A program made the translations under genes and the position numbers. Positions 17,233 through 26,417 of a stretch of DNA of 64,000 nt are shown here, in pieces. The notes below the pieces were generated by a model that saw only the letters and a program-made list of their open reading frames with translations, ran no database searches and had not been told where the DNA came from. The stretch's first letter is position 1, and every line of letters starts with the position of its first letter. Location of the stretch: the NCBI RefSeq assembly GCF_020073745.1, contig NZ_JAIRAU010000005.1:124001-188000 (forward strand), written 5' to 3'. The DNA is from Nannocystis pusilla (GTDB lineage: Bacteria; Myxococcota_A; Polyangia; Nannocystales; Nannocystaceae).

Positions 17233-18359
17233 GGCTTGCCTCCGCGGCGCAGCCAGTCGAGGGTCGCGGACAGGCCGGCGAAGACCGGCTTACCGTCGCG
17301 GTAGCCGACGAGGGAAGCGGCTTCACGTCCCGGTCGCTCACCGACCAGGATCTCGCGGAGCGCCGTGAGCTTCTTGCGAAGCGGCACGCTCGCGCGCCAT
17401 ACGAGCGTGGCGAGCTCGAGGTGTGGTTCGAGCGTCACCGTGTCGAGCACCCCGCTCCGGACGACCGAGTCGTCATCGAAACGAAATTCGACGGGTACGT
17501 GCAGCGAGGGGATGACATAGTGGACCGCCTCTCGCTCGGCCATATGGATGCAGCGGATCTTCTCACCGCCCCGAAAATGCGGAAACTGCTGCTCGATCGG
17601 CGCGCACTGGAAATAGCGGCTGTCGAAGTCCTCCGGTAGAAAAGGCGCCCGCTCGTCGCGCCAACGCGCGTCGTACGTGCCCGCGAGTGCGACCCGCGGC
17701 TCCCAAGCGCGACCGACGCAGCCGAGACCGGCGGGCCCCTGGCGGTCGCGGGGCGAGGACACGGGGCGGCTCAGGAGCTCGATGTTGGGAACGGGCCGGC
17801 CCTCGATGTCTCGCGCCCTGCGACGGGGATGGAACCCCAGGCCGACGGGGTTGCGCGTCTCGACGACCACCCGCTCGGGGCCGTCGCTGTCGTCCATACC
17901 TCCGAATGCGCGGTCGAAGGTGATCGGCATCTCGGTGAAGGGAATGGCATCATTAGCCCTGATGCCCATGGCGTTCGTCCAGCGCCGATCGCCGTGAATC
18001 ATGAGATCCTTGACGCGATCGTGCACTTCGAGCCGCACGGGCAACTTCTTTACAGGCCGGCGTCCAGGGACGACGGCCATTCCGACCACGATGACGTCGG
18101 TCAGCGGCTTCTCGAGTGCGAAGTCGCATTCATGACGCACACTGGTGGTCGCGGGATCGCCGTGGTGCTCGTCCGCCGCGACGATGGGCCGCTGCTCCTC
18201 CGCGAGCGTCAGCTCGCCGCGGTCGTCGGTGAAGAAGGTGCCCTTGACAACGACGACGCAGCGGTCTCTCGCATCCCGGTCGGCCGCCACACACAGGCCG
18301 GCGAGCATCCCGGTTGTGTTGGAGGCGATCTGCATCGGGGGCGGCGACAGGCATATCAT
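17229..18359 (-). CDS. DUF2169-family T6SS accessory protein
   Basis: 376 aa from ATG 18359. ATG 18335 (MQIASNTTGMLAGLCVAAD) would match the usual family start better, while a weak GGGA lies upstream of 18359. Family features include DRCVVVVKGTFF near the N-terminus, TDVIVVGMAVVPGRRPV, and ERVVVETRNPVGLGF with NIEL further on. DUF2169 proteins accompany VgrG/PAAR cargo in T6SS loci, probably as adaptor or chaperone. First gene of the four-gene operon running to 14288. Confidence 0.8.
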   Translation of the reverse strand: MICLSPPPMQIASNTTGMLAGLCVAADRDARDRCVVVVKGTFFTDDRGELTLAEEQRPIVAADEHHGDPATTSVRHECDFALEKPLTDVIVVGMAVVPGRRPVKKLPVRLEVHDRVKDLMIHGDRRWTNAMGIRANDAIPFTEMPITFDRAFGGMDDSDGPERVVVETRNPVGLGFHPRRRARDIEGRPVPNIELLSRPVSSPRDRQGPAGLGCVGRAWEPRVALAGTYDARWRDERAPFLPEDFDSRYFQCAPIEQQFPHFRGGEKIRCIHMAEREAVHYVIPSLHVPVEFRFDDDSVVRSGVLDTVTLEPHLELATLVWRASVPLRKKLTALREILVGERPGREAASLVGYRDGKPVFAGLSATLDWLRRGGKP

Positions 18360-18697
18360 GCCGTGAATCTTTCCCACACGAGGATTGGCCTCGCGCTTCC
18401 GCCCGCTGTCAGCCGCCGCCATCGTCGAGAAGCTCTTGGGCCAGCCCCGCGGCGGGCAACGTTGCCGTCTGGGTCCGCTATTTCTTCGGCCGTCCGCTCT
18501 CCCGTGACGAGGGGCGAGCGCGAGAGCTGCGGCTCGCGCCGTCGGGAGACGGCTTGAGGCCAGACCCAGCGCGGGGGTGCCGGAACTGAAGGTCGGGCGG
18601 GGCGGCAAGGCGAGCGCGAACACGCCCAGCCGGCCCAAGGGACGGCAGAACCACGCACGCCTGCCCCCTACGAGGCTTTTTCGGTATCCTCCCGGCC
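18360..18697. promoter_or_regulatory. divergent intergenic region, 338 bp
   Basis: Lies between the minus-strand T6SS cargo operon and the plus-strand redox/envelope gene run, so it must carry promoters for both. The in-frame extension of the DUF2169 gene into it is Arg/Pro-rich and unlikely to be coding. No clear operator seen. Confidence 0.4.
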
Positions 18698-20002
18698 ATG
18701 CACCCCGTCCCCGAGCCCGAGCGGCGTCTCTCGGCGATCACGGGGGCCGTCTTCTTCTGCCTCTTCTCGGTCCTCGGCGTGCTCGTGAGCGGTTTCTTGA
18801 CCATCGTCAAGTTCCGGTCCGCCGTGCAGTGCGACGAGTCGTTCCTGTCGGCGTGCCAGCTCGGCTCGTGGTTCGACTGTAACACCGTTCTCACCAGCCC
18901 ATGGTCGACCTGGTTTCAAGTCCCGATTTCGGTGTTCGCCACGGCATTTTACCTCGCCGGTCTCTGGCTGGCGGCCCGGCTCCTGCGCAGTCCGGACGAG
19001 CACTTGCCGGCCTCCCGGCCGCTCTTGCTCCTGTTCGGGTGGGTGGGAGTTCTCGTCATCGTCCCGCTCGCCTGGTACGCAGCCTTCGAGATCGGGAGTT
19101 TTTGCACGTTCTGCGTCCTGGTGTACCTGGTCAATCTCGCGCTCTTCCTCGCCGCGTGGCTCGCCAACCCTCGCGGTCCGATCCGCGGTCTGACGAGCCT
19201 CGCCCCGACGGGAGATGCGCGGCCGCTGCCGGTGTTCGTGACCACGGTACTCTTCTTTTCGGCGGCCCTCGCCGTGCAAATGGCGATTTACCTGCGGAAT
19301 GAGGTCAACGTCGAAGTCGAGACGCAGTGCATCAAAGAGGGCGGCCGGCTCCCCAATCCTGCGCTCGTGCTCGGAGCTGCCAAGCCCGAGGCCGAGATTG
19401 CGCTCTTTGTCGACTTCGCCTGCCCGGCCTGTCGCAATGAATACCTCCACTGGAGGGACGACATCCAAGCCGCCGGCGAGCGCTACCGCCTCTCGCTGTA
19501 TCACTTCCCGCGGGAGGGCGAATGCCTGGCGGGCGGCACGTCATTCAACCCCAACTCGGTCCACCACCACGCCTGTCGCGCCGCCCGGGCACTCGAGTGC
19601 GTGGAGCGCCTGAAGCCTGGCGCCGGCTGGGCCATGGCCGATGCCCTGTTCGCGGCCCACGACCAGTACGACGGCTCGCTCTTCACCGGCGCGCACCTCG
19701 CCGAGATCGCAGGCACCGCCGGCCTCGTCGTTGATGCCGACAACAGCCAGGATCCATTCTTCACCTGCATCGAAGATGACGACGCCGTCCTCCCGCGGAT
19801 TCTCGAGCACGCCCGGTTCGCCCTTGCCCGAGGTCTTACCGAGACCCCGGGCACGTTCTTCATCTTCTTCCACGCCGACGGCCGCCCGTTCGAGAAGATT
19901 CCTCTCGTCAAGGGTACCAAGCGCTACCTCGACGTCGACGACTACATCATGCGAACGCGTGAAAAGGTCGAAGACGAAATCGAGAACGGCATGACGCTCT
20001 GA
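18698..20002 (+). CDS. VKOR-DsbA fusion, disulfide-bond formation protein
   Basis: 434 aa. The N-terminal ~200 residues have about five membrane segments with vitamin K epoxide reductase features: loop cysteines (SACQLGSWFDCNTV), a Ser/Trp segment, and the quinone-linked redox pair CTFC near residue 137. The C-terminal half (from about 225) is a DsbA-like thioredoxin fold with FACPACRNEY. The protein would introduce disulfides into exported proteins and pass electrons to quinone in one polypeptide. First gene of a plus-strand run whose downstream members encode many secreted Cys-rich proteins, which are plausible substrates. The gap to the next gene is 24 bp. Confidence 0.88.
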   Translation: MHPVPEPERRLSAITGAVFFCLFSVLGVLVSGFLTIVKFRSAVQCDESFLSACQLGSWFDCNTVLTSPWSTWFQVPISVFATAFYLAGLWLAARLLRSPDEHLPASRPLLLLFGWVGVLVIVPLAWYAAFEIGSFCTFCVLVYLVNLALFLAAWLANPRGPIRGLTSLAPTGDARPLPVFVTTVLFFSAALAVQMAIYLRNEVNVEVETQCIKEGGRLPNPALVLGAAKPEAEIALFVDFACPACRNEYLHWRDDIQAAGERYRLSLYHFPREGECLAGGTSFNPNSVHHHACRAARALECVERLKPGAGWAMADALFAAHDQYDGSLFTGAHLAEIAGTAGLVVDADNSQDPFFTCIEDDDAVLPRILEHARFALARGLTETPGTFFIFFHADGRPFEKIPLVKGTKRYLDVDDYIMRTREKVEDEIENGMTL

Positions 20003-20026
20003 CCCTCTATTCCCGTGCAGGCTGCC

Positions 20027-21094
20027 ATGGATCCCCGGATCTCGACCTCCATGCCCCAACCGACCCTCTCGCCGGAGGATATGGCTGTCCGACAGCGCAG
20101 GCTCGACGAACGCGACGGCCGCCTACTCGTCGGTCTCACGGTACTGAGCGCCCTGAGCGCCGCCCTGGGCCTCGTTCTCGCGTTCCAGGTCTCTCAATAC
20201 AACGCCGGCCGTCAGAGCAGCGCGGTCCCCCAGGTGTCAGTGGCGGAGTGTACCGAGGGGGAGTTGCCGAGTCGGTGCCAGCCCGGCGAAATCTGCCAGG
20301 ACGGCCTCTGTGTGCCTCCAGGTGCGCCGACCCGCTGCGAGCCCGGGGCGCTCTGCGGCACCTGCGAGTGCGAGCAGCCGCTCGCGTGCGACGCTCAGAA
20401 CGTCTGCGTCCTCCCGCGCAACCGGGGCGTCTGCGACGACGCGGACGTGATCAAGTTCCTCAGCGTGCTCAAGGAGAAGTGCGGCAACGCCCGGAAGTGC
20501 GAGAGCAAGGACCTCGACAAGTACGCCATCAACTACGGCGACTTCCTCAATCTGATGGTCCAGTTTCCGAGCACCCTGGCGATCCACTTCCCCGACGGCG
20601 AGCCCTCGCCGATGTCGACGCGGCGGTGGCCGCGCGCAGCGGAGAGCGAACACTACATCAATCGGATCCGCAGCGCGGCCCTGGAGGAGCTCAAGGAGGC
20701 CGATCGGGTGATCCTCGTGGGCCTCGCCAGCAGGGGGCGGAAAATCAAGGATCGCGACGTCAACACGGCGATCACGCTGCAACGCTTGATCGCCACCCAG
20801 GATCTGATCCGCAGCGCTGCCGCCTCCGTGCTCACTCCCGCCGAGGTGGACGGGATCGAGGAGAAGATCAGCTTCATCCACCTGGGCGACTGGCGGCCGA
20901 TCGACGCCCGCTTCTATGGCAAGCAGTACGGCAACCGGCCGATCGCGTGGGACCGCGGCACCGAGGAGCATCTCATGAGCCTGGTGGAGCAGGGCGACGT
21001 CGCGGGCTCACCGGAGGATCTCCGCTGGCGCGATCGGCTGCTCAACCAGGTCGTCTTCGTCGTCCCGATCCCGTGCAAGCGCCCGGGGGGCTGA
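20027..21094 (+). CDS. membrane-anchored Cys-rich protein, unknown
   Basis: 355 aa from ATG 20027 (GTG 20015 possible). One membrane helix (about residues 35-58) is followed by a Cys-rich segment (CTEGELPSRCQPGEICQDGL, then CEPGALCGTCECEQPLACDA), giving an exported disulfide-rich module. The C-terminal ~230 residues are globular, with DRVILVGLASRGRKIKDRDV and a conserved-looking Trp/Arg tail, and may be OmpA-like in position though I cannot confirm it. It lies between the VKOR-DsbA fusion and a TlpA-like protein, so it is probably part of the same exported-thiol system. Confidence 0.65.
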   Translation: MDPRISTSMPQPTLSPEDMAVRQRRLDERDGRLLVGLTVLSALSAALGLVLAFQVSQYNAGRQSSAVPQVSVAECTEGELPSRCQPGEICQDGLCVPPGAPTRCEPGALCGTCECEQPLACDAQNVCVLPRNRGVCDDADVIKFLSVLKEKCGNARKCESKDLDKYAINYGDFLNLMVQFPSTLAIHFPDGEPSPMSTRRWPRAAESEHYINRIRSAALEELKEADRVILVGLASRGRKIKDRDVNTAITLQRLIATQDLIRSAAASVLTPAEVDGIEEKISFIHLGDWRPIDARFYGKQYGNRPIAWDRGTEEHLMSLVEQGDVAGSPEDLRWRDRLLNQVVFVVPIPCKRPGG

Positions 21095-21100
21095 ACCGTC

Positions 21101-22219
21101 ATGCCGTCGCACGCTCCGCCCCCGTCCGACGATCAGCCGCGCTCCGCGGAGACGGTCGCCATCGTCGAGCTCGACACTCCGCCGAGCTCGGTCGCGGTCT
21201 CCGACGTGCCCCCAGTTCTGCGCGATCCGAGCAGCCGCTCCACGAACGTGCGCCCAGTTCAACCACCACGCGGGCTCCGATCGCGCGCTGTCCGTGCGAC
21301 CTTCCTGGCCGCCCTCGTCGCCAGCCTGGCATGGGGTGTCCTCGAGATTCGCCACTGGCTCAGCATCAAGCCCAAGCCGCCCCGTGCAGGCACGACGGCG
21401 ACCACCCCGAGCGCGACCGGCACAGGGCTGGCTTCGCCTTCCCCCGTCGAGGCGACGGACACCGCCGATTTCGACGACGACGATGATGCCACCTATCTGG
21501 GCCTGCGTGCCTTCTCCTTCCTTCGCACCCATGTCCGAAAAGATCAGAAGGATGGAGAGGGGCCGAGCGTCGAGCTCGCCAACGCGATTGCTCCGCAAGC
21601 GGTCACCGTGGTCAATCTGTGGGCCACCTGGTGCGGCCCCTGTCGCTCCGAGTTCGCCGGCTTCAAGAAGATGTTCGAGCTCAACCAGCGCGATCAGGCG
21701 TGGGGCGCCGAGACCCGGTTTGTCCCGATCCTCGTCGACGACGCCGAGAACGTACGCACCGCCTACGCGACGTACAGCGGCGACATGCCGAACATCCACG
21801 CCCCTCTGATCGACCTGAAGCTCGACGGCGGCGGCGTTCGCGGCGCGTTCTCCGATCTCAAGCTGCCGGCCGATACCGGACTGCCGGTCACGCTCCTCTT
21901 CGACTGCCACCGCCGACTCCGCTGGTCCAAGGCGAGCGCGCTCGACGAGGCCGCCTTCGCGGCTCTCGCCGACGAGATCGACAAACTGCGCGCCGAGCTC
22001 CGGCAGGACAAATGCAAGCCCCGGCGACCCGCCCCGGCGGAGGTGCCGAATCCTGAAGCCGCGTCGACCGATCCCCCTCGAAAGTCGTCTTGCAATCAGA
22101 ACGACAAGTGCGACCCCGGCGAGGACTGCGGTCGCTGTCCTCGAGAGTGCCGCTGCAAAGACGGCGAGAAGTGCAACATCCGCCCTGACGGCCACGGCGT
22201 ATGCAAAGAGAACATCTAG
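21101..22219 (+). CDS. membrane-anchored TlpA-like thioredoxin with Cys-rich tail
   Basis: 372 aa. A disordered N-terminus is followed by one membrane helix (about 70-88), a Thr/Ala/Asp linker, and a TlpA/AhpC-TSA-type thioredoxin domain (about 155-300) with VVNLWATWCGPCRSEF; the CGPC pair is the active site. The last 50 residues have a Cys-rich repeat (CNQNDKCDPGEDCGRCPREC). Probably a periplasmic thiol-disulfide reductase or isomerase acting with the VKOR-DsbA protein two genes upstream. 6 bp from the upstream stop and 11 bp to the next start, so same operon. Confidence 0.85.
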   Translation: MPSHAPPPSDDQPRSAETVAIVELDTPPSSVAVSDVPPVLRDPSSRSTNVRPVQPPRGLRSRAVRATFLAALVASLAWGVLEIRHWLSIKPKPPRAGTTATTPSATGTGLASPSPVEATDTADFDDDDDATYLGLRAFSFLRTHVRKDQKDGEGPSVELANAIAPQAVTVVNLWATWCGPCRSEFAGFKKMFELNQRDQAWGAETRFVPILVDDAENVRTAYATYSGDMPNIHAPLIDLKLDGGGVRGAFSDLKLPADTGLPVTLLFDCHRRLRWSKASALDEAAFAALADEIDKLRAELRQDKCKPRRPAPAEVPNPEAASTDPPRKSSCNQNDKCDPGEDCGRCPRECRCKDGEKCNIRPDGHGVCKENI

Positions 22220-22230
22220 CCCCCCGAGCT

Positions 22231-23679
22231 ATGCCCAATTTCCGCTCAAGACTCTCCCGCGCTGGCATCGCGCTCGTCACCGCCCTGAGCCTCGGCTCGA
22301 GCTCGGTCCAAGCAGCGGAGCCCGCCGCAAACAATCCAGAAGAGGCGCGCCGGTTCGAGGAAGCCCGTCAGCGCTACGCCGACGACCAGTATCTCCCGGC
22401 GGCCGAGCTCTTCGAGGCGCTGCATCACGACACCGGCAATTCGCTGTATCTCTATTACGCCGGGCTCGCACGCGAGGGCGCCGGCCATGACGCTCACGCC
22501 GCGTTGCACTGGCGGCGCGCCCTCAGTGCGGGTCTCGACGAGACGTTCGCAGCGAAGGCCCAGGGTCGACTCGATCAAGTCAAGGCGCGGACCACGGCAT
22601 TCACCCTCACCGTGACGCCGGCTCCCCTCACGGATGGCGCCAGTCTCGAGCTGCGCTACCGCGGCGCCGGCGAGCGCCGGCCGCTCGTCGTGACGCAAGG
22701 CGACCTCCCGCTCCACCTCGAACCGGGCGACTGGACCGCCACGCTCACCGCGAAGCATCCTGGGTTCGAAAGCCTCGCCGTGCCCCTCAGCGTCGCACGT
22801 GGTACGCCGCAACTCGCGCAGGCGTTCGAGCTGCGCCCCATCGAGCACCCCGCGACTTTCGAGCTCGGACCCGAGGAGGCTGTCCGCGCCGGCATCGTGC
22901 TGACGCTGCGCGACCCCGACAATCTCGCCCCTGAGCGGCGCGAGACCCTCAGCAACGCCCGATTCACGGCTCCGCTGCGGGCCGGCGTCTGGAACTACAC
23001 CCTCGAGGCGCCGGGGCATCGGAGTCAGTCCGGCACGCTCACGGTGGGACCGGGTGCCCCGCCTCTCACCATCATGCTGGCCCCTGCGACACCAACACCG
23101 CCGATGACGAGCGACGCGCTCCTCGCACCGCCGATGCGCCGCCGCCTCGCACTCGGCTACGGCATCGCCTCGATCGTCCCAGCCGTCGCCGGCGTCACCC
23201 TCACGGCGCTGGCGGCGAAGACCGATGTCCCGGCAGATCCGAACGGCAACCTCGCCGAGAACTCGCTCAAGCCCGTCAATGACCGCTTTCTCGGCGGCGG
23301 GCTCCTCCTCGGCACCACCGTCGGACTCTGGACCGGCACAGTCCTGACGGCGTTGCCCCTTCGCCGCCGCGCCTGGTACTTCGTCGTCGGGGCGGGCGGG
23401 GCGCTCGCTGTCGGCGGTCTGGCCTGGAATCTCGGCACATACGCGGCGTTCCGCGACGAGCACTTCACCGATGGCGGCCAGGGCAGCCCTTGCGATCTCT
23501 GCGGCTCGCTCTCCCCGGAGGAGTGGAAACGCGACCGCTCGCACCTCCTCGCGTCCACCCTCGTCCTCGGCCTTGGTGCTGGCCTCCTGCTCACGGCCGC
23601 GACCAACCTCATCATCGCCCGTCGCCGTCCCTCGCTCGCCCTCCGACCTGCGCCGACCGGCTTCTCGATTCGCTTCTAA
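22231..23679 (+). CDS. TPR/PEGA-like membrane protein
   Basis: 482 aa. The signal peptide is cleaved near SVQAAEP. Residues 35-125 look like a TPR pair (EEARRFEEARQRYADDQYLP and following). Residues 135-290 contain two beta-rich PEGA-like units (PLHLEPGDWTATLTAKHPGF, PLRAGVWNYTLEAPGHRSQS). Four hydrophobic segments follow, with a PCDLC pair in the last loop. This layout is common in myxobacteria beside Ser/Thr kinases. Likely an envelope protein of unknown role. Confidence 0.7.
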   Translation: MPNFRSRLSRAGIALVTALSLGSSSVQAAEPAANNPEEARRFEEARQRYADDQYLPAAELFEALHHDTGNSLYLYYAGLAREGAGHDAHAALHWRRALSAGLDETFAAKAQGRLDQVKARTTAFTLTVTPAPLTDGASLELRYRGAGERRPLVVTQGDLPLHLEPGDWTATLTAKHPGFESLAVPLSVARGTPQLAQAFELRPIEHPATFELGPEEAVRAGIVLTLRDPDNLAPERRETLSNARFTAPLRAGVWNYTLEAPGHRSQSGTLTVGPGAPPLTIMLAPATPTPPMTSDALLAPPMRRRLALGYGIASIVPAVAGVTLTALAAKTDVPADPNGNLAENSLKPVNDRFLGGGLLLGTTVGLWTGTVLTALPLRRRAWYFVVGAGGALAVGGLAWNLGTYAAFRDEHFTDGGQGSPCDLCGSLSPEEWKRDRSHLLASTLVLGLGAGLLLTAATNLIIARRRPSLALRPAPTGFSIRF

Positions 23680-23698
23680 CCCCTCCGAGACCTCGATC

Positions 23699-24772
23699 AT
23701 GCATCGCTCGTCCCTGTTCTCCCTCGCCGCCCTACTCACGCTGAGTGTCGCCTGCGCCCGCCCCAGGGGCGAGGACTCCTCGACGAGTTCGACCAGCACC
23801 ACGGATTCGACCGCGTCGGAGACCACCGACACGACCGCGACCACGAACACGACCACGACCACCGAGACGGACACGAGCACCACGTCCACCACGACGCCCC
23901 CAGCCGAGTGCGGCAATGCGATCGTCGAGGGCGCCGAGGAGTGCGACGACGGTAACGAAGACGACACCGACGACTGCACGATGTTGTGCAAGAGCGCGAG
24001 TTGCGGCGACGGCTTCGTCCAGGCTGGCGTCGAGGACTGCGACGACGGGAACGACGACGACAGCGATACCTGCGCGTTGTGCAAGCCCGCGGCCTGCGGC
24101 GACGGCTTCGTCCAGACCGGCGTCGAGGACTGCGACGACGCCAACGCCGACGACACCGACGCCTGCGTGGGCATGTGCAAGAACGCGACCTGCGGCGACG
24201 GCTTCGTCCAGACCGGCGTCGAGGACTGCGACGACGAGGACGAGGATGATGCCGACGAGTGTAGCAACGCCTGCGAGGCTCCGCGGGTGATGTTCGTGAC
24301 GAGCACGAAGTTCGACGGCAACCTCGGCGGTCTCACCGGCGCAGACGCCCTGTGCCAGGCCGCCGCCGACGCTGTCCCCGCCCTGCAAGGTAAGACCTTC
24401 AAGGCCTGGCTCAGCGACGACACCGATTCGCCGAGCACCCGACTCGACGTCAATTTCGGCGGCCGCTACGTGCTCGTGAACGATACCACCGTCGCCACCG
24501 GCTGGACCGACCTGACGGACGGGATGCTCGCCCATGCCGTTGATATGACGGAGACCGGGATGATGGTGGGTTCAGGACCATGGACCAATACGAAGGCTGA
24601 CGGAACGGTGCTAGGCGCCGAACACTGCCAGAACTGGACCTTCGGCATGGTTGGACAGAAAGGCGCTTACGGCTTCACCACCGTCACGGACGCGACTTGG
24701 ACGGACGCGGCGGATTCTAATTCATGCTCTGCGGCTTCACCCCTCTACTGCCTTGAGGACCCCTCGTCATGA
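23699..24772 (+). CDS. lipoprotein with four CGDG-type Cys-rich repeats and a lectin-like C-terminus
   Basis: 357 aa. The signal peptide ends in the lipobox SVAC (Cys19). A Ser/Thr/Glu linker (25-68) is followed by four tandem CG(D)GxxxxGxEDCDDGN-type repeats (about 69-195), the Myxococcus Cys-rich/DUF4215 type. The C-terminal ~160 residues (RVMFVTSTKFDGNLGGLTGA, then FKAWLSDDTDSPSTRL, C-rich end CSAASPLYCLED) resemble the DUF1554/endostatin-like fold of secreted adhesins. Acidic repeats may bind Ca2+. It would need disulfide formation, matching the VKOR-DsbA and TlpA genes upstream. Confidence 0.82.
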   Translation: MHRSSLFSLAALLTLSVACARPRGEDSSTSSTSTTDSTASETTDTTATTNTTTTTETDTSTTSTTTPPAECGNAIVEGAEECDDGNEDDTDDCTMLCKSASCGDGFVQAGVEDCDDGNDDDSDTCALCKPAACGDGFVQTGVEDCDDANADDTDACVGMCKNATCGDGFVQTGVEDCDDEDEDDADECSNACEAPRVMFVTSTKFDGNLGGLTGADALCQAAADAVPALQGKTFKAWLSDDTDSPSTRLDVNFGGRYVLVNDTTVATGWTDLTDGMLAHAVDMTETGMMVGSGPWTNTKADGTVLGAEHCQNWTFGMVGQKGAYGFTTVTDATWTDAADSNSCSAASPLYCLEDPSS

Positions 24773-24812
24773 CTTGTAGCGACCACGCCCGACGACAAGA
24801 ATGGGAGGACGC

Positions 24813-26411
24813 GTGATCCACGACTTCTCGGGCCGCACGCTCTCGCGCAAGTTCGTGCTCCACCGCCGGATCGGCTTCGGCGGCATGGCCACGGTCTACG
24901 AGGCCACGAACCTGCAGGTCGACAAGCGCGTCGCCGTCAAGGTGCTCAACCCCGAGTTCGTCACGCACGAGACCGTGTTGGTACGCTTCCGCCAGGAGGC
25001 GAGGAGCGCCGCGCGGCTCAGTCACCCGAACATCGTACAGATCCACGATTACGACGTCGACGGCGATCTTCCCTATATCGTGATGGAGTACCTCCACGGG
25101 TGCTCGCTGAGCGAACTACTCCGCCAGGGGTCCGGTTCGCTCGCCTGGCGACGCGTCGCGCTCATGTGTGCTCAGGTCTGCAGCGCGCTCCAGTATGCCC
25201 ACGACCGGCAGATCCTGCACCGCGATATCAAGCCGAGCAACGTCTATCACCTGGAGGACTCCGAGCACGCGCCTGACCATGTCAAGCTCCTCGACTTCGG
25301 GATCGCCAAGGTACACTCGCTCGACCAGCACGAGCCCCACCCCCTGACCCGCCCATCGCAAGTTCCCGGGACTCCTGAGTACATGGCACCGGAACAGGCC
25401 CAGGGGCACCCTTGCGACGCGCGCACGGACATCTATGCCCTCGGCGTGATGATGTATCGAATGCTCGTGGGCCGGCTGCCATTCTATGCTGCCACGCCGA
25501 CCGAGACCCTCGCGCAGCACGTCCTTCGCGCGCCGACACCACTGCGCCAAATAGCACCGAACATCGATATTCCACTGGAGCTCGAGGCGATCGTGCTCAA
25601 GGCTCTGGCGAAGTCCCCTGACCATCGGTGGAATACGGCCCAGGCGCTGCGCGACGCGCTGTTCGCCGTACTCGACGACCCTCACCGGACGCTCGTGCGC
25701 ATCTCGCAGCCCATGTCGACACGCTCGTCCGCCGAGGCGCCCGCGGTCGAGGGGGTCGCTGTGCCGGCCTGGACCACCCTGCAGACCATCGAATGGCGCG
25801 ACATGTTTCTGCGCCAGCGCCGAGTCGCGGGGGCCTTCACCGGCATCTCTGTCGGGCTCGGCGCCTTCATGTTCTTCTCGCTCTTTCCGCTGCCCGGCGT
25901 CCAGCTCATCGCCGGCGGCGCAGCCCCGCCTCCCTCGCCAGAGCGGCCCCGCACACGTGTCCGCCCGACGCCGCCCCCGCCGCTGGTCGCAGGCTCTCCC
26001 GTGGCAGCGCAGTCGATCGTCGCGCCCCCGCCGCCTGAGAGGGAGGCCGTCATCATTCCTGACATTCCTTCGGCCGAAAGTCCTCCCACGCCCCCCGTCA
26101 CCAAGCAGCCGCCGCCAGCGGCGCGTCCACCTGCACCGCCTCCGGATCCCAAACGAAGCATCGAAGGCTTCCTGCGGCGAAGCCGCGCCAAGTTCCGCGA
26201 GTGCAGCGAGATGATCCCCTTCAACGAGCCCACCACGCTCCGGATCGACCTCACCCTCGAGCCGAGTACGGGGCGCGCCTTCGACGCCGTCGTCGCTGGC
26301 GACCTCAAGAACAAGCCCTTCGCCGTCTGCGCCGTCAAGGTCCTGCGCGGTCTGAAATATCCGCGCTACGCGGGCGAGGGCCAGCTCAAGAACCTCGAAC
26401 TCAAGCTCTGA
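24813..26411 (+). CDS. membrane-anchored Ser/Thr protein kinase, canonical motifs
   Basis: 532 aa from GTG 24813, chosen for GGAGG at 24804-24808; ATG 24801 would add four residues. The kinase domain (about 10-285) has every key motif: IGFGGMATVYEA, VAVKVLNPE, HRDIKPSNV, LLDFGIAKV, GTPEYMAPEQ and DIYALGVMMY. A membrane helix near 345-368 is followed by a Pro-rich periplasmic linker and a ~75-residue C-terminal domain with two Cys (KFRECSEMIP, PFAVCAVKVL), like the AgmX/PglI-type C-terminal domain. Likely a transmembrane receptor kinase for envelope signals. The next gene starts 6 bp downstream. Confidence 0.92.
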   Translation: MIHDFSGRTLSRKFVLHRRIGFGGMATVYEATNLQVDKRVAVKVLNPEFVTHETVLVRFRQEARSAARLSHPNIVQIHDYDVDGDLPYIVMEYLHGCSLSELLRQGSGSLAWRRVALMCAQVCSALQYAHDRQILHRDIKPSNVYHLEDSEHAPDHVKLLDFGIAKVHSLDQHEPHPLTRPSQVPGTPEYMAPEQAQGHPCDARTDIYALGVMMYRMLVGRLPFYAATPTETLAQHVLRAPTPLRQIAPNIDIPLELEAIVLKALAKSPDHRWNTAQALRDALFAVLDDPHRTLVRISQPMSTRSSAEAPAVEGVAVPAWTTLQTIEWRDMFLRQRRVAGAFTGISVGLGAFMFFSLFPLPGVQLIAGGAAPPPSPERPRTRVRPTPPPPLVAGSPVAAQSIVAPPPPEREAVIIPDIPSAESPPTPPVTKQPPPAARPPAPPPDPKRSIEGFLRRSRAKFRECSEMIPFNEPTTLRIDLTLEPSTGRAFDAVVAGDLKNKPFAVCAVKVLRGLKYPRYAGEGQLKNLELKL

Positions 26412-26417
26412 GCCGCC

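Noticed and set aside
22246..24453. 735-codon open frame on the minus strand
   Set aside because: Antisense to two well-supported plus-strand genes with signal peptides and Cys repeats. It is a GC-rich shadow frame with no protein-like N-terminus.
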